Origin: Aquabacterium sp. NJ1 | GTDB taxonomy: Bacteria; Pseudomonadota; Gammaproteobacteria; Burkholderiales; Burkholderiaceae_C | Length of the DNA: 64,000 bases | NCBI RefSeq assembly: GCF_000768065.1 | Contig: NZ_JRKM01000001.1 | Location: 806,001-870,000 of the forward strand | Direction of reading: 5' to 3' | In this document: piece by piece, positions 18,276 to 25,669 of the stretch | Layout: each line of letters starts with the position of its first letter | How positions within the stretch are numbered: position 1 is the stretch's first letter | Translations under genes and position numbers: made by a program | The notes under the pieces: model-generated | Database searches by the model: none | Told to the model about the DNA's origin: nothing | What the model saw: only the letters and a program-made list of their open reading frames with translations

Positions 18276-19604
18276 ATGCCATCCAGGCTTTCTCGCCTCA
18301 ACACCCCAGCGCTCACATGGGCCCCATGGTTGATCCTGGCCGCGCTCTCCGGCTGTGCATCCGGCCCGGCCCCAAACGCATCCCCCCGCGCCACCAGTCC
18401 CGCGGCATCCGCCCAGCCCGCATCGTCTGCTGAACCCGGCGCCACCCTGCAGACCAAGGCCACCGACACCACGTCGACAGACGAGCGTTTCGCGCAATGG
18501 ATCGCGAACTTCCGCGACACCGCGCGCGCAGCCGGTATCGACGAGGCCACGCTGCACGCAGGGCTTGATGGCGTGCGCCTGCGCCCACGCGCGGTCGAGC
18601 AGGACCGTACCCAGCCGGAATTCACACGTGCCTTGTGGGACTACCTGGATGCCATCATCTCGCCGCAACGCATTGCAGCAGGCCAGCAAAAGCTGGCGCA
18701 ATTCCAGCAAGAGGCCGATGCGGCCAGCACGCGCTATGGCGTCCCCGGGCCCATCCTGATGGCGGTGTGGGGCCTGGAAAGCAATTACGGCAGCAACTAC
18801 GGCGATGTGCCCGTCTTCGATGCCTTGGCCACCCTGGGCTTCGAGGGGCGACGCGAGGCCTGGGCGCGCAGCGAGCTGCTGGCCGCGCTCAAGATCCTGC
18901 AACGCCATGACATCGAGAAGGACCGCATGATCGGCTCCTGGGCCGGTGCCATGGGGCAGACCCAGTTCATGCCTTCGTCCTACCTGGCGTATGCCGTGGA
19001 TGCCGATGGCGACGGGCGCCGCGACATCTGGGGCAGCATGGCCGATGTGCTGGCCTCCACCGCCAACTTCCTGGCACGCTCAGGCTGGCGCGCCGATGAA
19101 GCCTGGGGCGCCGAAGTCCAACTGCCGGCGGGCTTCGACCCGGCCCGTGCCGATCCAGGGCTGCGCCAAACCTCGGCGCAATGGGCTGAGGAAGGGGTGC
19201 GCACCATGGACGACACCCCCCTGCCCACCCTGGCCGATGCAGCCATCCTGCAACCTGCAGGCGTACGTGGCCCGGCCTTCCTGGTCGGACGCAACTACCG
19301 CACCATCCTGCGCTACAACAACTCGACGAGCTATGCGCTCACGGTGTGCCTGCTGGCGCAACGCATTGCGGGTGGCGCTTCAGTTCAAGCGAGCTGGCCA
19401 CGAGACCTGCGCGCGCTCAGCCGCAGCGAGGTCCAGGCCCTGCAAACCGCTCTGAATCGCAAAGGCTTCGAGAGCGGCAAGCCGGATGGCCAGATAGGCC
19501 CGGCCACGCGCAGTGCCCTGCAGCAATACCAGCGCAGCATCGGGCTGCCTGCCGACGGTTTCCCGACCGCCGACCTGCTCACGCGTTTGCAACAGGCGCC
19601 CTGA
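18276..19604 (+). CDS. mltB: membrane-bound lytic murein transglycosylase B, lipoprotein with peptidoglycan-binding domain
   Basis: ATG 18276 follows CGGAG and opens a lipoprotein signal ending in LAALSGC, so the mature 442-residue precursor product is probably anchored in the outer membrane. After a Pro/Ala/Ser-rich linker the SLT_2 domain (about 65-365) contains VWGLESNYGSNYG, where Glu168 is the catalytic acid. GAMGQTQFMPSSYLAYAVDADGDG and RSGWR follow. A PG_binding_1 domain closes the protein (about 380-440; LNRKGFESGKPDGQIGPATRSALQQYQ). The enzyme cleaves the glycan strand to form 1,6-anhydro-muramic ends. The 185 bases upstream hold no other gene that I can support. Confidence 0.92.
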   Translation: MPSRLSRLNTPALTWAPWLILAALSGCASGPAPNASPRATSPAASAQPASSAEPGATLQTKATDTTSTDERFAQWIANFRDTARAAGIDEATLHAGLDGVRLRPRAVEQDRTQPEFTRALWDYLDAIISPQRIAAGQQKLAQFQQEADAASTRYGVPGPILMAVWGLESNYGSNYGDVPVFDALATLGFEGRREAWARSELLAALKILQRHDIEKDRMIGSWAGAMGQTQFMPSSYLAYAVDADGDGRRDIWGSMADVLASTANFLARSGWRADEAWGAEVQLPAGFDPARADPGLRQTSAQWAEEGVRTMDDTPLPTLADAAILQPAGVRGPAFLVGRNYRTILRYNNSTSYALTVCLLAQRIAGGASVQASWPRDLRALSRSEVQALQTALNRKGFESGKPDGQIGPATRSALQQYQRSIGLPADGFPTADLLTRLQQAP

Positions 19605-19616
19605 GGGCCAAACGCT

Positions 19617-19853
19617 TCAGCAGCGGCCAGAGCGTCTGCTGCGTGGGTTCAGCTTGTCCAGCTCGGCCAGCTGCTGCTTGAGCAGGATCACCAAGGTGCG
19701 CGCATCGTCAACGGGCAGCGACAGGCAGCTGACCACAGCGCCTTCGTCGCGAGCAGGGCGAGGCAGGACCAGCACATCAACGCCCAGCTCGATCAGGCCT
19801 TTGTCATGGCGGGCCGATTTCAGGCGCTGGATTTCGATGTTGTAGGTTTTCAT
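19617..19853 (-). CDS. hypothetical 78-residue protein
   Basis: I do not recognise this small protein. It has a strand-rich N-terminus (MKTYNIEIQRLKSARHDKGLIELGVDVLVLPRP), a hydrophobic DDARTLVILLKQQLAELDKL helix and an Arg-rich end; there is no signal peptide or Cys pair. Codon third positions are GC-rich in this frame and it fills the space between two plus-strand genes, which argues for a real gene. The start ATG at 19853 has only a weak upstream AAGAA. It overlaps nothing if the downstream exported protein starts at 19977. Confidence 0.5.
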   Translation of the reverse strand: MKTYNIEIQRLKSARHDKGLIELGVDVLVLPRPARDEGAVVSCLSLPVDDARTLVILLKQQLAELDKLNPRSRRSGRC

Positions 19854-19976
19854 GGGGGTTCTTCTTCGGATAGGTCAAGGCGACATTGTCAGGGCAATCG
19901 GCAACGCTGCACAGCGCCTGGAACCGCTATCCTCCCAATCCAGAAGCCCTGTCCACCAAGGGCTCAAGGGAGACAA

Positions 19977-22901
19977 ATGACCAAGCACGCACGCGCCTGG
20001 CTGTTCAGATGCGCACAGGCTGCGCTGGCCATCGCGATCATCGCCGCCACAGCGTTCGCCGACCTGCCTGAGGCCAGCGCCCAGACGAGCAGCGACCGGA
20101 ACCTGCCCTTATCGCCACCAGAATTCGATGCCGTGATCAACGAGATCCAGCGGATGGTGGTCACCAAGGACAACGATGTTCACCGCTTTGTGGTGCACGA
20201 GGCCACGCCCGAGCGCATTCAACGGCTCTACAACATGCCGGCGCTGCTCAAGCAACGCACGGTCATCCGGGAAAACGGGCTGATCTTCGCCGGCCAGGGC
20301 ACGCTGCTGAGCTTTGACAAGCCCTCTGACGTGATCAACAAGGTCGCCAGCTGGTTTCCCGAAGAAGTGGCTGCGGCTCGCCAGGCCCCTGAGCTGCGTT
20401 TTTTCACACACCTGCACCTGTACGGCCCCTACGCCTCCTGGCAGGATGAACCAGCAGCCTTCATGGCAATGTGGAACTGCATGCCCCAGATCGCCTGGCT
20501 CACACCAGATGCAGACCCGTTCCGTCGCCGGCTGAAGATCAGCTCATTGACCATGTGGGGCGTTGCCGCTACCAGTTCAGACCCGCAAGAAGGTGACTTT
20601 GGCTTTTGTGTTCGCGAGCGCAGTGGGCTCCGCCCCGCCGAGACACCAGCAGCGCGCCAGGCCAATCAGCAGGAAGTTCGCAGCATTGGCGAGCGAGTAA
20701 CCGCTACCTTGCCCGGCAAGTTCTCGCGCTTCCTGGCCAGACAGGGCTGCAGCGGCACGGGGCCCGATGACTGCGTCTTGGTGTTGCACCTTTGGGCCAG
20801 CCTGGCTCCGGTTGATCCGGATCTGGCTTCGGCCCTGGCACGCCTGGAACCACTGGTGCAGCTTGATGCCCCCTTGCCTCCGCTTCAAAAGCCGGCGGCC
20901 CAATACGGAGCGGGTGGTCAGGAGGGCGAGCCCCGCTTCGACGCAGTGTTGAGGCAAGGCGCCTTTTTGCGGGCCAAGCTGGCATCCGTTTTGAAGCAGC
21001 CTGCGGCCTGGCCAACCGATGCGTTGGCCAGCACCCTGCACCAGATGACGACGCTCGAGCGGAAGATGGCTCAAGCCATCGACCACCGCTGGTACTACTA
21101 CGAGCTGGGTTACTACAACGCCCTCGTCAACCCATGGGGCCCGCTGGGGCACTACCTAGCCGAATCGCCCACCGTCCGCGATGCCGTGATGGCCGAGATC
21201 AATGCCATCGGCGAGGATGACCAGGACTGCAACCTTCACCGCTCATGGCTGGATAGCTACCCCGACCTGCTCAACCGCTTCGTGTTGCAGCACCTCCAGG
21301 AGGCCCCGTCCAACCGATGCGCCAAGCCGGATTGGTCGCGCATCAAGGCCGGTGCCACGCCGCAGGCTGTCGAATTGCGCCAGCAATACCTGAATCTGCT
21401 GGCGCGCACCCCGTCCGACGCGACGCGCGACGAGATCCTCAGCCAGTTCACCAGCAATGGCGACGACTGCTTCAACGCGCAAGGCAAGCCCGCATTGAAG
21501 TGGCAGGTCGACCTGTGCCGAGCCTGGATCCATGAGCCTCAGCTCACCCCGCTGGCCCTCCGGCACAGCAAGCTCACGCTGGATAAGCGCCACCAGTTTG
21601 ACAAGGTGATCCGTCAAGCGCCCACGGCGGGCGAGAACGGTGCCATCAAGCCCGATCAACGCGCATGGCTGGGCACCCTGACCCAGGGCATGCATGCCGA
21701 TGCGGTGGCCAGCATGCGGACCTATGCCGAAGCCCTGTGGCAACAACACCGCTTGGTGCGACAGGCCACCCATTGGCGCCACCCCGGGCACAGCCGCTCA
21801 CTCATCGAACTTGATCTGGCAGACAACGAAGGCACCCGGATCGACCTGATCCTGACGCCACACGGGCTGCAGGAGTTGACCGTGCCTTCGCGCCTGTACT
21901 GGCCGCAAGACCGGCCGGACATCGTGCGGGTGTCTGATCTGGATGCCGACGGCCATCTTGAGCTCTGGTGGTCCAAGCCATTTGATGAATGCCACGGTGA
22001 CAGCAGCGATCTGGCGCGCAATCTGGACTGTTCGGCCACCAGTGCCATGAGCGCAACCATGGGGGAAGCGAACAGAAATGGCGTCTCCTACTTTGTTGAC
22101 GATCGCCCTACCCACCCCACAGTCCCCGCTGGCGAGAACTGGCGCTCGCGCCCCAACGGGATCACGACCAAGCGCCCCGATCAAATCCCCGAAGAGCGCC
22201 CGACCTGCAACCGCATCTTGCTGGGTTCGTTCCTGTCAGACCAACTGGAAGTTTCCTTCTCCGAGCCACAGGAAGAATCATCCGGCTACCCCCGCCTGAT
22301 CGACCTGACCTGCAAGCCCCACCCCTTGCACCCGAACCTGGCACTGGTGGCCCTGTTCCATGAGCTCCGTGAAGAACCCAACGCCGATGGCAACACAGCA
22401 AAAGGCTTCGTCATGGCGGTGGTCGATATCCAGCGCCGTCGGCTGATCAGGTTGTACCGCGACAAAATCCTGGAAGATGCTGGCACTCGCATCAGCGAGT
22501 TCAGCCTGCACCTGGACACGGCGCCCTACAACATCGCGCCGGGTGTGCGCGCCTTCGGTGTGCGCATGAACATTGGGTACAGCCCTCGCTACGCAGAAGG
22601 CGGCGAGAGCGACTACCTCACACTGTTCATCGAGCACGGCAAGACCTTGCGGCCCATCATCCAGAACATGCCCATGAGTTCATGGCGAATGGTGGGTGAC
22701 ACGGCCCATTGCTTCGACGATGCCGAAACGGGTTGCGCCATCGAAAACAAGGCCGTGCGCCTCGCCCTGGCATCGACCTCCACCCATGGTTGGCGTGATC
22801 TGGAAGTGATCACCACAACCAGCATCGGTGACACGAACACCCAGAAAGCGCGCGTCCAGGTGACAGGCAAGCTGCGTGCGCAAGCCTGCGTTTACCACTG
22901 A
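19977..22901 (+). CDS. large exported protein of unknown function (974 residues)
   Basis: AGGGAG four bases before ATG 19977 and a signal peptide of about 36 residues (basic start, then ALAIAIIAATAFA, ending near ASAQ) fix this start and predict export. I recognise no enzyme family. The mature protein has scattered Cys residues and many Trp and Tyr. One Asp-rich loop near residues 650-660 (DLDADGHLELWW) resembles a single FG-GAP/VCBS-type calcium loop. There are no membrane segments after the signal, no clear internal repeats and no C-terminal anchor, so it is likely periplasmic or secreted. It is flanked by a small unknown gene and an ArsR cluster and appears to be a single-gene unit. Confidence 0.7.
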   Translation: MTKHARAWLFRCAQAALAIAIIAATAFADLPEASAQTSSDRNLPLSPPEFDAVINEIQRMVVTKDNDVHRFVVHEATPERIQRLYNMPALLKQRTVIRENGLIFAGQGTLLSFDKPSDVINKVASWFPEEVAAARQAPELRFFTHLHLYGPYASWQDEPAAFMAMWNCMPQIAWLTPDADPFRRRLKISSLTMWGVAATSSDPQEGDFGFCVRERSGLRPAETPAARQANQQEVRSIGERVTATLPGKFSRFLARQGCSGTGPDDCVLVLHLWASLAPVDPDLASALARLEPLVQLDAPLPPLQKPAAQYGAGGQEGEPRFDAVLRQGAFLRAKLASVLKQPAAWPTDALASTLHQMTTLERKMAQAIDHRWYYYELGYYNALVNPWGPLGHYLAESPTVRDAVMAEINAIGEDDQDCNLHRSWLDSYPDLLNRFVLQHLQEAPSNRCAKPDWSRIKAGATPQAVELRQQYLNLLARTPSDATRDEILSQFTSNGDDCFNAQGKPALKWQVDLCRAWIHEPQLTPLALRHSKLTLDKRHQFDKVIRQAPTAGENGAIKPDQRAWLGTLTQGMHADAVASMRTYAEALWQQHRLVRQATHWRHPGHSRSLIELDLADNEGTRIDLILTPHGLQELTVPSRLYWPQDRPDIVRVSDLDADGHLELWWSKPFDECHGDSSDLARNLDCSATSAMSATMGEANRNGVSYFVDDRPTHPTVPAGENWRSRPNGITTKRPDQIPEERPTCNRILLGSFLSDQLEVSFSEPQEESSGYPRLIDLTCKPHPLHPNLALVALFHELREEPNADGNTAKGFVMAVVDIQRRRLIRLYRDKILEDAGTRISEFSLHLDTAPYNIAPGVRAFGVRMNIGYSPRYAEGGESDYLTLFIEHGKTLRPIIQNMPMSSWRMVGDTAHCFDDAETGCAIENKAVRLALASTSTHGWRDLEVITTTSIGDTNTQKARVQVTGKLRAQACVYH

Positions 22902-22928
22902 GCCACGCTCAGAGCAGGGCCTTTTCAT

Positions 22929-22958
22929 TTGACATGCAGGCAAATACTTGCATATTAT
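22929..22958 (+). promoter_or_regulatory. sigma-70 promoter with inverted-repeat operator for the ArsR-type gene
   Basis: TTGACA (22929-22934), an 18-base spacer and TATTAT (22953-22958) make a near-consensus promoter in a locally AT-rich stretch. An inverted repeat ATGCA (22934-22938) with TGCAT (22949-22953), with inner arms GCAA (22940-22943) and TTGC (22948-22951), fills the spacer. A repressor bound there would block RNA polymerase, which fits autoregulation by the ArsR-type protein encoded next. Transcription should begin near 22965. Confidence 0.75.
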
Positions 22959-22990
22959 TGCCCCAACGCACCCAGCCCCATCAACCCATT

Positions 22991-23320
22991 TTGGACATCG
23001 ACAAAGTTTTCAAGGCGCTGGCAGACCCGACACGCCGCCAACTGCTGGACCTGCTGCACGCCGACAACGGCCAGACGCTCACCGCCTTGTGCGAACACAT
23101 GGCCATGACGCGCCAGGCCGTGACCCAGCACCTGCAACTGCTGGAGCAGGCGCAGCTCGTTGCGGTTGTCTGGCAGGGGCGGGAAAAGCTGCACTACCTC
23201 AACCCGGTGCCCCTGCACGAGATCTACGAGCGCTGGATCGGCAAGTTCGAACGCAGCCGCCTGAGCGCGCTGCATGCCCTCAAACAGAAACTCGAAGGTG
23301 ATGAAGATGAGCAAACCTAG
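22991..23320 (+). CDS. ArsR-type winged-helix repressor, SRPBCC-associated
   Basis: I place the start at TTG 22991, giving 109 residues (LDIDKVFKALADPTRRQLLDLL), because the first in-frame ATG at 22934 lies inside the promoter's -35 box and because this family normally begins just before that helix. The recognition helix is MTRQAVTQHLQLLEQAQLV, followed by the WQGREKLHYLNP wing. No metal-binding Cys motif (CVC-type) is present, so it is not an arsenic sensor. Relatives paired with SRPBCC/AHSA1 proteins respond to unknown, probably organic, signals. Its stop overlaps the SRPBCC gene by 14 bases, so the two are co-translated. Confidence 0.83.
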   Translation: MDIDKVFKALADPTRRQLLDLLHADNGQTLTALCEHMAMTRQAVTQHLQLLEQAQLVAVVWQGREKLHYLNPVPLHEIYERWIGKFERSRLSALHALKQKLEGDEDEQT

Positions 23321-23786
23321 CTTCGTGTACGTGACCTACATCGCCACCACGCCCGAGAAGGTGTGGCGGGCCTTGGTCGACACCGACGTGACGCGCCAGT
23401 ACTGGGCGGACCCGATCGGCAACTGCGCCCCTCATGTCAACGTGTCGGACTGGAAAGCCGGCTCGCCGTGGGCGCATCAACGCGCCGACGAGACAGGCGC
23501 CATCGACATGGTCGGCAAGGTATTGGAAAGCCGGCCGCCCCAACGCCTGGTGATCACCTGGGCCAGGCCCGCCGAGGTGGATGACGAACGCAAGCATTCG
23601 CGCGTCACGTTCGACATTGCCGCGCATGGCAACCAGCTCGTCTGCCTGACCGTCACCCATGAGGATCTGGAACACGACCCGCAGATGCTGGCCGGCATTT
23701 CGGGTGGCTGGCCCAAGGTGCTGTCCAACCTCAAGTCCCTGCTGGAGACAGGGCATGCGTTACCACGGGTTGCATTGGCAGCCTGA
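23307..23786 (+). CDS. SRPBCC/AHSA1 (START-like) domain protein
   Basis: This is a 159-residue protein from ATG 23307 (an ATG two codons earlier is possible), overlapping the ArsR-type gene. It opens with VYVTYIATTPEKVWRALVD, the first strand and helix of the AHSA1 fold. YWADP, GKVLESRPPQRLVITWA and a C-terminal GGWPKVLSNLKSLLETG helix follow. The fold encloses a hydrophobic cavity and binds small lipophilic ligands; bacterial members have no single known function. ArsR-SRPBCC pairs are common and the SRPBCC protein is usually the main product of the repressed operon. Confidence 0.87.
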   Translation: MSKPSFVYVTYIATTPEKVWRALVDTDVTRQYWADPIGNCAPHVNVSDWKAGSPWAHQRADETGAIDMVGKVLESRPPQRLVITWARPAEVDDERKHSRVTFDIAAHGNQLVCLTVTHEDLEHDPQMLAGISGGWPKVLSNLKSLLETGHALPRVALAA

Positions 23787-23850
23787 GCCCGGGCGCCCCT
23801 TTGTGTAGCATGCCGACATCGCCCAAACCGCCCTGCCGGCTGCACACCCC

Positions 23851-24216
23851 ATGTCCTACATGCTGCTGATCATCGAACCCGTGGGCCAACGCGCCATGCG
23901 CACCGAGGCCGAAGGCCGTGAGGCTTATGCCGTGATGCAGCGCTTCGCCGAAGGGCTGGCCACGCAAGGCAAGCTCAAGGCCGTGGAGTCGCTGGCCTCC
24001 CAGGCCCAGGCCGTGCGCATCAGCCATGCCGGTGGCAAACCACAAACGCTGGACGGCCCCTTTGCGGAGGCCAAGGAAATGATCGGCGGCTTCTTCCTGC
24101 TGCAGAACGTCACCCGCGAGGAAGCCATCGCGGCGGCGCATGCATGCCCTGCGGCCCAGTGGGCCACCGTGGAGGTACGTGCCCTCGCCCCCTGCTTTGA
24201 CGAGAGCCACGCATGA
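23851..24216 (+). CDS. YciI/DGPF-domain protein, first copy
   Basis: This 121-residue ferredoxin-like-fold protein carries the DGPF signature in TLDGPFAEAKEMIGGFFLL, preceded by a small-residue-rich first half. DGPF (YciI-like) proteins are the typical partners of ECF42 sigma factors. Their biochemical role is unknown; the YciI fold elsewhere supports small-molecule chemistry with a His-Asp pair. It starts 65 bases after the SRPBCC gene and ends 127 bases before the next gene, in a gap that contains an ECF-like promoter, so it probably belongs to the ArsR-controlled unit. Confidence 0.87.
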   Translation: MSYMLLIIEPVGQRAMRTEAEGREAYAVMQRFAEGLATQGKLKAVESLASQAQAVRISHAGGKPQTLDGPFAEAKEMIGGFFLLQNVTREEAIAAAHACPAAQWATVEVRALAPCFDESHA

Positions 24217-24241
24217 TCAGGGTTTCCACCCAGATCAAAGC

Positions 24242-24268
24242 TGTCGATTTTCGCCAGCCTGCTTCGTC
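24242..24268 (+). promoter_or_regulatory. candidate ECF42 sigma promoter
   Basis: TGTCGA (24242-24247), a 17-base spacer and CGTC (24265-24268) match the ECF42 -35/-10 consensus (TGTCGA and CGA/TC) as I recall it from work in Streptomyces. It lies 75 bases before a VOC gene that begins the run ending in the ECF42 gene itself, so it would give positive autoregulation. A short inverted repeat, GTCGT (24266-24270) with ACGAC (24278-24282), covers the predicted start site. No other copy of the motif occurs in the remaining gaps of the cluster. Confidence 0.6.
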
Positions 24269-24343
24269 GTACTCAAGACGACGCGATTGAAGCACCGGGC
24301 ACCAGGCACCGGCCAGGACGTCGTTCAAGTGGAGAGACTCACC

Positions 24344-24769
24344 ATGACGACCCCCAGCGTTCCCATGTGCCCCGTGGTGCACTTCGAGATGCCCTACCGC
24401 GACCGTGATCGCGCGGCCCGTTTCTACGCCGAAGCCTTCGGCTGGCAATGCCAGAAGCTGGGCCCCGAGATGGGCGACTACCTGCTGGTCACCACCGCGC
24501 CACCGGGCACACGCCCCGGCCTGCCGCCGCAGGCCCCCGTGGGCGCCATCAACGGCGGCCTGTTCCCATTCAAGCCGGACGTCCCCATGCAGTACCCGGC
24601 GGTCGTCATGGGCGTGGACGACATCCGCGCGGCCATGAGCCGCGTCAAGGCAGCAGGCGGCGAAGTGATGGGCGAACCCATGACCATTCCCGGCGTGGGC
24701 GACTACGTGTCTTTCGTGGACACCGAGGGCAACCGCAACAGCATCATCCAACCCCTGATGCCCGCTTGA
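24344..24769 (+). CDS. VOC family protein (glyoxalase/bleomycin-resistance fold), first copy
   Basis: ATG 24344 follows GGAGAG and gives 141 residues. The sequence VVHFEMPYRDRDRAARFYAEAFGWQ is the first beta-alpha-beta-beta module of the vicinal oxygen chelate fold. The second module has VMGVDDIRAAMSRVKAAGGEVMGEPMTIPGVGDYVSFVDTEGN. A His near the start (VHFEMP) and a Glu near the end (TEGN) are in the usual metal-ligand places. Substrate and activity are unknown. It is the first gene behind the candidate ECF42 promoter. Confidence 0.87.
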   Translation: MTTPSVPMCPVVHFEMPYRDRDRAARFYAEAFGWQCQKLGPEMGDYLLVTTAPPGTRPGLPPQAPVGAINGGLFPFKPDVPMQYPAVVMGVDDIRAAMSRVKAAGGEVMGEPMTIPGVGDYVSFVDTEGNRNSIIQPLMPA

Positions 24770-24781
24770 AGGGAGCACCTC

Positions 24782-25207
24782 ATGCGATTCATGATCATCG
24801 TGAAGTCCTGCCCCGAGTTTGAAGCCGAGGTGCAACCCGATCCGGACCCCGAGGTGATGGCCGCCATGGCCAAGTACCACGAGGAACTGGCCAAGGCCGG
24901 CGTGCTACTGGACGGCACCGGCCTCAAGCCGAGCCGCACCGGCTGGCGCATCCACTATGGCAAGGAAGGTCGCCGCGTGGTGGACGGCCCGTTTGCCGAA
25001 GCCAAAGAACTGATCGCGGGCTACACGCTCATTCAGGTTCGCTCGCGCGAAGAGGCCCTGGAATGGAGCCGGCGCTTTCCCAACCCCGTACGCGAAGGCG
25101 CCGAGGCCATCGTCGAAGTGCGCGAGTTGTTCGAGCTGGAAGACTTCACCCCCAGCGAGGCACTCGACAAGTTCAAGGCCATGGACGCCATGAACAAGCA
25201 CGCCTGA
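24782..25207 (+). CDS. YciI/DGPF-domain protein, second copy
   Basis: This 141-residue protein starts 12 bases after the VOC gene, with GGGAG upstream. It has MRFMIIVKSCPEFE, EELAKAGVLLDGTGLKPS and VVDGPFAEAKELIAGYTLIQVRSREEALEW, the full DGPF-family pattern in the longer form typical of ECF42 neighbourhoods. It is clearly related to the copy at 23851 but more divergent at both ends. A C-terminal ELFELEDFTPSEAL segment extends the fold. The role is unknown; association with the sigma factor is the strongest clue. Confidence 0.9.
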   Translation: MRFMIIVKSCPEFEAEVQPDPDPEVMAAMAKYHEELAKAGVLLDGTGLKPSRTGWRIHYGKEGRRVVDGPFAEAKELIAGYTLIQVRSREEALEWSRRFPNPVREGAEAIVEVRELFELEDFTPSEALDKFKAMDAMNKHA

Positions 25208-25237
25208 ACCACACAGCCCCCACACAGAAAGCCCATC

Positions 25238-25648
25238 ATGCTCAGACAGATTTTCGTCAACCTGCCCATCAAGGACATGGCCCGCTCGCAAGCCTTCTTC
25301 AAGGCGCTCGGCCTGAAGTTCAACCCGCGCTTCACCAATGAACAAGGCGCCAGCCTGGAAATCGCCGAAAACATTTACGCCATGCTGCTGGTCGAGCCCT
25401 TCTTCCAGGGCTTCACCAAACTGCCCTTGTGCGACGCCAGGAAGGCCACCGAGGTGCTGATCGCCTTGTCATGCGACAGCCGCGAGGAGGTCGAGGACAT
25501 GGTGCGCAAGGCCGTGGCCGCTGGGGGCACCACGCCCAACGAGCCGAAGGACTACGGCTTCATGTACCAGCACGGCTTTGCCGATCTGGACGGGCACCAG
25601 TGGGAGGTGTTCTACATGAACATGGACGCCGCCCCGGCGCAGATGTAA
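25238..25648 (+). CDS. VOC family protein, second copy
   Basis: This 136-residue protein begins LRQIFVNLPIKDMARSQAFFKALGLKFNPRFTNEQ, the glyoxalase-like fold of the YaeR/PhnB-related group commonly annotated as glyoxalase/bleomycin-resistance protein. FADLDGHQWEVFYMNMDA ends the second module. The first metal ligand position is Asn or Phe rather than His (FVNLP), so metal binding may be altered. It lies 30 bases after the second DGPF gene and 21 bases before the sigma-factor gene, in one transcription unit. Confidence 0.87.
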   Translation: MLRQIFVNLPIKDMARSQAFFKALGLKFNPRFTNEQGASLEIAENIYAMLLVEPFFQGFTKLPLCDARKATEVLIALSCDSREEVEDMVRKAVAAGGTTPNEPKDYGFMYQHGFADLDGHQWEVFYMNMDAAPAQM

Positions 25649-25669
25649 GGCTGGGTGTAGAACGCAGGC

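Noticed and set aside
22934-22990. ATG 22934 as start of the ArsR-type gene
   Set aside because: It overlaps the -35 box of the gene's promoter and the extra residues do not look conserved.
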